64,000 nucleotides of DNA. Origin: Neorhizobium vignae (GTDB taxonomy: Bacteria; Pseudomonadota; Alphaproteobacteria; Rhizobiales; Rhizobiaceae). Numbering within the stretch: the first letter of the stretch is position 1; every line of letters starts with the position of its first letter. Made by a program: the position numbers and the translations under genes. The DNA lies in NCBI RefSeq assembly GCF_000732195.1, contig NZ_JNNU01000004.1, positions 248,001-312,000 of the forward strand, given 5' to 3'. The notes beneath the pieces are model-generated. The model did not search any database, was not told the origin of the DNA, and was given only the letters and a program-made list of their open reading frames with translations. Shown here piece by piece: positions 57,905-64,000 of this stretch.

Positions 57905-58885
57905 ATGGCGCATGCGACCGGACCCGCCCAGTTCAGCGGGCTGCAGGAAAGCTCCCGCACCATCCTCGACCATTATCAGCAACAGGTGCGGACCCGGCGG
58001 ATCTATACCGTCGTATCCATCGTCGTTTTCCTGATCGTGCTCGCTGCGTCGCTGGATTTCGCCAACGAGGCCAATTCCGGCAAGTTCTTCGAACGCCTTC
58101 CCTATTTCTTCGATTTCCTGAAGAGCTTCGTGCCGAACAGTCCGCTGGAGATCTTCCGCGCCATGTTCGACCTGCCATCGCCCTATGCGGACGGATCGAT
58201 CAAGTTCGACTATACGAGCGACCGTATCTGGATCACCGACAGTTTCTATATTCCGAACTTCTTCTACCAGTTGGCGATCACCATCAATATCGCCATCGTT
58301 TCGACCATTCTCGGCGCCACAGGTGCTTTCCTTCTCTGCTTCTTCGCCTCCACCAATCTCGTCGGCGCCGGTCTCACGCGCTGGGTGGTTCGGCGCATCA
58401 TGGAAATCCTGCGCGCCTTTCCGGAGATCGTCGTCGCCGGCCTGCTGGCCGCGATCCTGTCGATCGGTCCGATCGCAGCGATCATCGCCGTGTCGATCCA
58501 CACCATAGGGGCGCTCGGAAAGCTGTTCTTCGAAGTGGTCGAGAATGCCGACATGAAGCCGGACGAGGGCCTGCGCGCCTCTGGCGCCAGCTGGCTGGAG
58601 CGCGTGCGCTTCGCGATCCTGCCGCAGGTCCTGCCCAATTTCGTCTCCTACACGCTGCTGCGCACCGAGATCAACGTGCGCGCCTCGACCATTATCGGCG
58701 CCGTGGGCGGCGGCGGCATCGGGGAGGTGTTCAGCCTGTCGATCGGCCGCGACCACGCCGCCAAGACCTATGCGATCATCATCCTCCTGCTGGTCACCGT
58801 CATCTGCGTCGACCAGTTCTCTGCCTGGCTGCGCCGCCGGCTGATCGGCAAGCAATCGTTCGAATTCGGTCGGGGAGCTGCCTGA
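57905..58885 (+). CDS. phnE1: Phosphonate ABC transporter permease PhnE (first)
   Basis: 326 residues from MAHATGP, with AAGGAT upstream. N-terminal span (about 35-55), a periplasmic loop (about 60-120), and the permease domain with EAA-type LRASGASWLERVRFAILPQV. It pairs with the second PhnE. Stop and next start overlap (TGATG). Confidence 0.93.
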   Translation: MAHATGPAQFSGLQESSRTILDHYQQQVRTRRIYTVVSIVVFLIVLAASLDFANEANSGKFFERLPYFFDFLKSFVPNSPLEIFRAMFDLPSPYADGSIKFDYTSDRIWITDSFYIPNFFYQLAITINIAIVSTILGATGAFLLCFFASTNLVGAGLTRWVVRRIMEILRAFPEIVVAGLLAAILSIGPIAAIIAVSIHTIGALGKLFFEVVENADMKPDEGLRASGASWLERVRFAILPQVLPNFVSYTLLRTEINVRASTIIGAVGGGGIGEVFSLSIGRDHAAKTYAIIILLLVTVICVDQFSAWLRRRLIGKQSFEFGRGAA

Positions 58886-60228
58886 TGTCCAATCTTGCCG
58901 TCAATGCCGCCGATCGCGAACGCCTGCTCGCCGCCTATCCGGAAGTCTTTCACCGCAGCTTCATGCAGCGCTGGGGCCTGGCGGTCGCGGCCGTCGCGGT
59001 CCTCGTCTATCTCGCCTTCTGCTTTTCCTTCTTCAACGTCATCCCGACCTTCGTCAACGGCAACTGGGATCGCGCGGCGATCTACCTCCAGGACTGGTAT
59101 TCATGGCGCGCGCAGCCTCGCCTGCGTTTCCAGAACGGTCAGGTCGTGCCGCAATGGACGAGCCGCGGGCAATATCCTGACGGTGCGGCGATCGACTGGC
59201 TGAAGCCGACCTCGAACGGCGGTTACACGGTGATCTTCGGTAGCGACGACCGGCTCGACGTGACCCCGAGCCAGGTCGACGTCTATATCGACGGCAAGCT
59301 CTATCCCGTAGCGATCAGAGGGGACCGAGCTATCCTGCCGGCCGGTGCGCCGGCGCGGATGGTGCAGGACGACAACAAGGTCAGCGTGCGTTTCGGCTTT
59401 GCCGGCCAGGCGGAGATCCGCAACAACCAAGTCTATGTGCAGCGGCGTTTCCTCGGCTGGGCAAATTTCTTCTTCGACACGCAATCGCCGTTCTGGGGCC
59501 GCAGCCTCACCAGCGTGGCCGGGCTGACGCTTTTCGGCGAGCGGCTCGACCCGAGCCAGTCCAATGCCTCGCTGGCGCTCGACAACTTCTTGAACAATAG
59601 CAGCTGGCAGCATGGCGACATTCTCTCCAAGCTGATGCAGACGCTGGTCATGGCCTTCGTGGGCACGCTGTTTGCCACGCTCATCGCCTTCCCGCTTGCC
59701 TTCGTTGCGGCGCGCAATATCACCACGAACCGGCCGATGAACTGGGGGATGAAGCGCTTCTTCGACTTCCTGCGCTCGATCGACATGCTGATCTGGGCCC
59801 TGTTCTTCACCCGCGCCTTCGGGCCAGGGCCGCTTCCGGGGATCGCCGCCATCTTCTTCACGGATACCGGTGCGCTCGGCAAGGTCTATTCGGAGGCACT
59901 GGAAAATGTCGACGACAAGCAGCGCGAGGGCGTCAAGTCGGTGGGTGCCGCGCCGGTCATCGTGCAGCGCTACGGCGTGGTGCCGCAGGTCCTGCCGATC
60001 TTCATCTCGCAATCGCTGTATTTCTGGGAGTCCAACACCCGTTCGGCAACCGCGATCGGCGCTGTCGGCGCGGGCGGTATCGGCCTCAAGCTGCTCGAAT
60101 CCATGAAGACCAATGCCGATTGGGACAAGGTTGCCTACATGGTCCTGCTGATCCTCCTGGTGGTCTTCGTCTTCGACAATCTCTCCAACGCGCTGCGTTC
60201 CCGCGTCATGGGCAAAAAGGGCCACTGA
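58885..60228 (+). CDS. phnE2: Phosphonate ABC transporter permease PhnE (second, with large periplasmic insert)
   Basis: 447 residues, longer than the first PhnE because of a periplasmic region at about 55-245 between the first span and the permease domain. The insert contains GGYTVIFGSDDRLDVTPSQV and looks beta-rich. The C-terminal permease domain has the loop KQREGVKSVGAAPVIVQRYG. Heterodimeric PhnE pairs are usual in rhizobia; the insert may help the binding protein dock, which is a guess. Confidence 0.92.
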   Translation: MSNLAVNAADRERLLAAYPEVFHRSFMQRWGLAVAAVAVLVYLAFCFSFFNVIPTFVNGNWDRAAIYLQDWYSWRAQPRLRFQNGQVVPQWTSRGQYPDGAAIDWLKPTSNGGYTVIFGSDDRLDVTPSQVDVYIDGKLYPVAIRGDRAILPAGAPARMVQDDNKVSVRFGFAGQAEIRNNQVYVQRRFLGWANFFFDTQSPFWGRSLTSVAGLTLFGERLDPSQSNASLALDNFLNNSSWQHGDILSKLMQTLVMAFVGTLFATLIAFPLAFVAARNITTNRPMNWGMKRFFDFLRSIDMLIWALFFTRAFGPGPLPGIAAIFFTDTGALGKVYSEALENVDDKQREGVKSVGAAPVIVQRYGVVPQVLPIFISQSLYFWESNTRSATAIGAVGAGGIGLKLLESMKTNADWDKVAYMVLLILLVVFVFDNLSNALRSRVMGKKGH

Positions 60229-60340
60229 CAGGCCGGATTATCATCATTCTGTCATGGAAATCTTTTAGCCGGGGGTCCTGTTTCGCGGGCCGGCGCACAG
60301 GTAAAGTCGGCCGGCCTTCTCCTGATTCCGGAATCCCGTC

Positions 60341-61054
60341 TTGCGCTACGCTCTCTATTTTTCGCCCGCCGAAAACCATCCGCTGACGAAAGCGGCAGCG
60401 CGTTGGCTCGGCCGTGACGCCTTTACAGCCGAGACGTTTCCGACGCCCGATGTCGAAGGCCTGTCCCCCGACACCGTCCATGAACTGACCGCCGATCCGC
60501 GGCGCTATGCCTTTCACGCGACGCTCAAGGCACCGTTCGAGCTGCATCCGGACCGGACAGAAGCCGAGTTGATCAGGGCCGCCGACCGGTTTGCCGCAGA
60601 GACGCCGGTCTTCGACATCCCGAACGTCATCGTCGGCCAGCTCGGGCGGTTCTTCGCGCTGGTGCCGGATACGATTTACCCCGAGCTCCAGCATTACGCC
60701 GGACGCGTCGTCGAAGAGTTCGAACCTTTTCGCGCGCCGCTGTCGGAGGCCGATATCGCGCGGCGTAAACCTGATATGCTAAGCTCGGCCCAGCGCGCCA
60801 ATCTCGACCGCTGGGGTTATCCCTATGTCATGGACGAGTTCCGCTTCCACATGACATTGACCGGCCAGGTTCCGCCCGAGCATGCGCCCATCATGCGCCG
60901 CGAGCTCGACCGCCGCTTTGCCGATTTCGCCAACACCCCGCTGACCGTCGATGGGCTCGCCATCTTCGTGGAGCCCGAGCGCGGCGCACCCTTCATCGCC
61001 CATCGCTGGCTTCCCCTAGCGTCCGCCTTCGAAAACAGAAAGACTGCATCATGA
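60341..61054 (+). CDS. 2H-phosphoesterase-like DUF1045 protein of the phn cluster
   Basis: 237 residues from a TTG start (MRYALYFSPAENHPLT). Two HxT motifs of the 2H phosphoesterase fold are visible: FHATLKAPFEL at about 52-62 and RFHMTLTGQVP at about 168-178. Proteins of this family occur with phnM and phnN. No phnP (cyclic phosphate diesterase of E. coli) is present in the window, so this protein may open 5-phosphoribosyl 1,2-cyclic phosphate. It is coupled to phnM by a 4-base overlap. Confidence 0.85.
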   Translation: MRYALYFSPAENHPLTKAAARWLGRDAFTAETFPTPDVEGLSPDTVHELTADPRRYAFHATLKAPFELHPDRTEAELIRAADRFAAETPVFDIPNVIVGQLGRFFALVPDTIYPELQHYAGRVVEEFEPFRAPLSEADIARRKPDMLSSAQRANLDRWGYPYVMDEFRFHMTLTGQVPPEHAPIMRRELDRRFADFANTPLTVDGLAIFVEPERGAPFIAHRWLPLASAFENRKTAS

Positions 61055-62190
61055 CCGCCGAACTCGTGCTTACCAATGCCCGCATCGTGCTCGAGGACAG
61101 CGTGATCTCCGGTTCCGTCCAGATCCGGAACGGCAAGATCACCGATATCTCAGAAGGCAATGTCCATAGCGGCGAGGATTTCGAGGGCGACTACCTGATC
61201 CCCGGACTAGTCGAACTTCATACCGACCATCTGGAACAGCATTATTCGCCGCGGCCGGGCGTGCGCTGGAACACCACGGCGGCGATCCAGGCCCATGACG
61301 CACAGATTGCCACCTCCGGCATCACCACCGTCTTCGACTGCCTGCGCATGGGTGCCGACGAGGACGGCGGCTTTGCCCATGGCGAAATGCGCGCCATGGC
61401 GGACGCGATTGCCGCCGCCGGCGCCTATGGCCGCCTGCGCTCCGAACATTTCCTGCACCTGCGTTGCGAAGTCTCGGCGGACAATTGCATGGAGCATTTC
61501 GTCGATTTCGAGAACGACCCGCATGTCCGGCTCGTCTCGCTGATGGATCACGCCCCCGGCCAGCGGCAATTCCAGACGATGGATCAGTACACGCTCTACT
61601 ACCAGAAGAAGCGCGGCCTCAGCGACGAGGCATTCGCCGCTTTCGTGGCCAAACGCCAGGAAGAATCGGCACGTAACGCAACACCGCACCGCGTTGCGAT
61701 CTCGAAGGTCTGCGCCGAGCGTGGCATTACGGTCGCAAGCCATGACGACGCGACGCTTTCCCATGTGGGCGAAGCGATCGACAACGGCGTTCGGCTGGCG
61801 GAATTCCCGACCAGTTTCGATGCGGCAAAGGCTTCGCACGAAGCGGGAATGAGCGTGCTGATGGGTGCCCCGAACATTGTTCGCGGCAAGTCGCATTCCG
61901 GCAATATCGCCGCTCGCGACCTTGCCGAGCGCGGCGTGCTCGACGTGCTCTCCTCCGATTACGTGCCGCTCAGCCTGCTGCATGCCCCCTTTGTGCTTGC
62001 CTCGGAGGTGGAGAGCATCTCGCTGCCGAAGGCGCTCGCCATGGTGACATCGACCCCTGCCCGCACCGTCAGCCTCGACGACCGGGGCCGGATCGCGACC
62101 GGCCTGCGTGCCGATATCGTCCGCGTCCATCACGAGGAGGGGGTTCCCGTCTCCCGCGCCGTCTGGCGGGAAGGCCGGCGGGTCGCCTGA
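61051..62190 (+). CDS. phnM: Ribose 1-methylphosphonate 5-triphosphate diphosphatase PhnM
   Basis: 379 residues, amidohydrolase superfamily. Removes pyrophosphate from ribose 1-methylphosphonate 5-triphosphate before the PhnJ step. Metal motif VELHTDHLEQHYSPRPGVRW, VASHDDATLSHV, and the C-terminal LSSDYVPLSLLHAPF with the late Asp ligand. Coupled at both ends by overlaps with its neighbours. Confidence 0.95.
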   Translation: MTAELVLTNARIVLEDSVISGSVQIRNGKITDISEGNVHSGEDFEGDYLIPGLVELHTDHLEQHYSPRPGVRWNTTAAIQAHDAQIATSGITTVFDCLRMGADEDGGFAHGEMRAMADAIAAAGAYGRLRSEHFLHLRCEVSADNCMEHFVDFENDPHVRLVSLMDHAPGQRQFQTMDQYTLYYQKKRGLSDEAFAAFVAKRQEESARNATPHRVAISKVCAERGITVASHDDATLSHVGEAIDNGVRLAEFPTSFDAAKASHEAGMSVLMGAPNIVRGKSHSGNIAARDLAERGVLDVLSSDYVPLSLLHAPFVLASEVESISLPKALAMVTSTPARTVSLDDRGRIATGLRADIVRVHHEEGVPVSRAVWREGRRVA

Positions 62191-62789
62191 TGGACGTCAA
62201 GCCGACAGCAACGGAACGGGAGCGAAGCGGCTGCATGGTCGCGGTCGTCGGCCCGAGCGGGGCCGGCAAGGACACGCTGATGGCCTATGCCGCCCGGTTC
62301 TTCGAGGGCCGCGATGACGTCGTCTTCGTACGACGCGTCATAACCCGCAACGCCGCCGCAGGCGGTGAAGACCATGACGGCGTTTCCGAAGCGGAATTCG
62401 AGGCTCTGGAACAGGCCGGCCGTTTTGCGGTCTCCTGGGGCGCCCACGGTCTGCGATACGGCATTCCCGTCGAGACGAAAGAGGCCATGGCGAAAGGCCG
62501 GCTGGTCGTCGCCAACGGCTCGCGTTCCGCGCTTGCCCGGTTCAAGGATGCCTATCCCTCGCTCGTGGTCATCAACATCACCGCCAGCCTGGACGTGCTC
62601 GCGGCCCGGCTCGAAGCGCGTGGACGGGAAACGCGCGAGGAGATACTTCGGCGTCTCGAACGCAGCTCGCTTACCGTGACCGGCGACTACCAGGTGGTGA
62701 CGATCGACAATAGCGGATCGCTCGAAGATGCCGGCAGGGCCTTGGTCGGCGTCCTCAACGGTTGCTTTGCGAACCGTCCGGTTGGTTAG
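62190..62789 (+). CDS. phnN: Ribose 1,5-bisphosphate phosphokinase PhnN
   Basis: 199 residues, guanylate-kinase-like P-loop enzyme (VVGPSGAGKDTLMAY). Phosphorylates ribose 1,5-bisphosphate to PRPP, ending the phosphonate pathway and returning ribose to nucleotide synthesis. RRVITRNAAAGGEDHDGVSE is a family motif. One-base overlap with phnM. Last gene of the cluster. Confidence 0.95.
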   Translation: MDVKPTATERERSGCMVAVVGPSGAGKDTLMAYAARFFEGRDDVVFVRRVITRNAAAGGEDHDGVSEAEFEALEQAGRFAVSWGAHGLRYGIPVETKEAMAKGRLVVANGSRSALARFKDAYPSLVVINITASLDVLAARLEARGRETREEILRRLERSSLTVTGDYQVVTIDNSGSLEDAGRALVGVLNGCFANRPVG

Positions 62790-62864
62790 CGAAAAACGTT
62801 CGATCGTCCTTTAAAGTCCCTGAACCGGCTCTATGTGCCTTTTCTTATAAAGAAAGGAAAAATC

Positions 62865-63161
62865 ATGGGCCAGAGCAAGCCGCGCGAAGGGCAACATCCC
62901 GATGAGGCAACCGCCACCGATCTGGAAGCGCGCATGGTTGTTCTGGAAATCGTCTCCATGACGGCATTGGCGCTTGCCATGGACACGTCAGAGAACGCGG
63001 ATGTCGAACATGCCCGCGGGATCAGCAACCTCATTCTCGAGACCGTTCGCCAGCGTTGCCACGAAATGAACATGCATGACGATGCGCGGCTTACCGCCTG
63101 CGCCTATGCCGACGAGCTGCTTTCGACTGCGCTTCTGTCTCTTTATCCGCGGGAACACTGA
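62865..63161 (+). CDS. Small conserved-looking protein of unknown function
   Basis: 98 residues from MGQSKPREGQ, with AAGAAAGGAAAAA upstream; an in-frame ATG at 62835 has no site. Predicted to be soluble and mainly helical (ATDLEARMVVLEIVSMTALA, then ARLTACAYADELLSTALLSL). Two cysteines. It lies alone between phnN and polA, converging with polA. No family recognised. Confidence 0.7.
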   Translation: MGQSKPREGQHPDEATATDLEARMVVLEIVSMTALALAMDTSENADVEHARGISNLILETVRQRCHEMNMHDDARLTACAYADELLSTALLSLYPREH

Positions 63162-63170
63162 GCCTTAGGC

Positions 63171-64000
63171 TCAATGCGCCTCATCCCAATTGCTGGCGGC
63201 GCGGGCATCGACCTTCAGCGGCACCCGCATCGAGATCGCCGGCATGGCCGCGTGTTCCATGGTCGACATGATCACCGGCAAGGACTTGTCGATCGCTTCG
63301 TCCTCGACCTCGAAGATCAGTTCGTCATGCACCTGAAGCAGCATGCGGGCTCTTCCGTTCAGTCCGGCCGTTTCCAGCGCCGGCTCCATCTTCGCCATCG
63401 CGCGGCGGATGATGTCGGCGGCCGAGCCCTGGATCGGCGCATTGATCGACGCACGTTCGTTGAAGGCGCGCACCGAAGGGTTGGAGGACTTGATCTCCGG
63501 ATAATGCGCCCTGCGACCGAAGATCGTCTCGACGTAGCCGTTCTCGCGCGCGAAGGTCTTGGTGCTTTCCATGTAGTCCCGGATGCCCGGGAAGCGCTCG
63601 AAATACTTCTTGATGTAGTCGCCCGCTTCGGAGCGCTCGATCGACAGCTGGTTGGCCAGCCCGAAGGCGGAAATGCCGTAGATGATGCCGAAGTTGATCG
63701 CCTTGGCGCGGCGGCGCACTTCGCTCGGCATGCCTTCGACCGGCACGCCGAACATTTCCGAAGCCGTCATCGCATGAATGTCGATCCCATCAGCAAAGGC
63801 CTGGCGCAGCTGTGGAATGTCGGCCACATGGGCCAGCACGCGCAGCTCGATCTGGCTGTAATCTGCCGAGACCAGCTTGTGGCCGGGCGTCGAGATGAAG
63901 GCGGTGCGGATCTTGCGGCCTTCCGCGGTACGCACCGGAATGTTCTGCAGGTTCGGCTCGGAGGAGGACAGGCGGCCGGTCGTTGTCGAGGCCAGCGCAT
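63171..64000 (-). CDS. polA: DNA polymerase I, C-terminal part (truncated by window end)
   Basis: About 276 C-terminal residues; the rest lies beyond base 64000. Family A polymerase motifs: STTTGRLSSSEPNLQNIPVR, motif A VSADYSQIELRVLAHVA, motif B region RRRAKAINFGIIYG, and motif C LLQVHDELIFEV. This is the Klenow polymerase domain used for repair and Okazaki fragment maturation. No stop or frameshift is seen in the visible part. Confidence 0.97.
   Translation of the reverse strand, partial: ALASTTTGRLSSSEPNLQNIPVRTAEGRKIRTAFISTPGHKLVSADYSQIELRVLAHVADIPQLRQAFADGIDIHAMTASEMFGVPVEGMPSEVRRRAKAINFGIIYGISAFGLANQLSIERSEAGDYIKKYFERFPGIRDYMESTKTFARENGYVETIFGRRAHYPEIKSSNPSVRAFNERASINAPIQGSAADIIRRAMAKMEPALETAGLNGRARMLLQVHDELIFEVEDEAIDKSLPVIMSTMEHAAMPAISMRVPLKVDARAASNWDEAH

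Overview
The window is high-GC chromosomal DNA of an alphaproteobacterium of the Rhizobiaceae type (Rhizobium/Neorhizobium/Agrobacterium group). The basis is gene content and order: a ctpA-I type Tad pilus locus, noeK/noeJ-like GDP-mannose genes next to an lpsL-like epimerase, a BMP-type nucleoside ABC transporter beside deo/cdd genes, a rhizobial-style phn (C-P lyase) cluster, a palindromic repeat resembling the rhizobial intergenic mosaic elements, and two GGAAC-N16/17-CGTT motifs typical of the alphaproteobacterial general stress sigma factor EcfG. Genes are dense, with many ATGA or TGATG stop/start overlaps. No rRNA, CRISPR array, prophage or IS element was seen.

Layout. (1) 1-11.4 kb: Tad/Flp pilus machinery. 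The minus-strand operon runs pilin, prepilin peptidase, cpaB, cpaC, cpaD, tadZ, tadA, tadB, tadC. It may end with a 23-residue membrane peptide before a bidirectional terminator. A divergent plus-strand set encodes a CpaC-N-like protein and two TadE-like minor pseudopilins. (2) 11.5-23.3 kb: nucleoside salvage. deoB-add-upp (plus) converge with bmp-ATPase-two permeases-cdd-PNP-deoC-deoA (minus). Together they import nucleosides, deaminate and phosphorolyse them, recover bases and send deoxyribose phosphate to central metabolism. (3) 23.6-28.5 kb: a small membrane protein, tRNA-Ser(GGA), a diheme peroxidase directly followed by a chemoreceptor, and two small exported proteins. (4) 28.7-33.6 kb: phosphomannomutase, GDP-mannose synthesis, an FkbM methyltransferase and a UDP-glucuronate epimerase, i.e. 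surface polysaccharide precursors. (5) 33.7-37.7 kb: a lone receiver protein, two small envelope proteins with candidate EcfG promoters, pncB and a ghrA-like reductase. (6) 37.7-44.4 kb: yejABEF peptide importer with a PIN-domain toxin-antitoxin pair lodged between yejE and yejF. (7) 44.6-49.5 kb: mepA, mgsA, glk, dapB, gpmA, then a brnTA pair whose toxin gene is frameshifted. (8) 49.5-62.8 kb: phosphonate cluster phnF / phnGHIJKL-acetyltransferase-CDE1E2-2H esterase-MN. (9) the 3' part of polA, cut by the window end.

Most of the window is well-understood metabolism. The parts most worth a second look are the toxin-antitoxin pair inside yejABEF, the phnI-phnJ spacer with competing small ORFs on both strands, the peroxidase-chemoreceptor pair, the 23-residue peptide after tadC, the two stress-sigma promoters, the terminator-like hairpin after the bmp gene, and the apparent replacement of phnP by a 2H-phosphoesterase gene. 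I did not find clear evidence for an entirely new multi-gene system.
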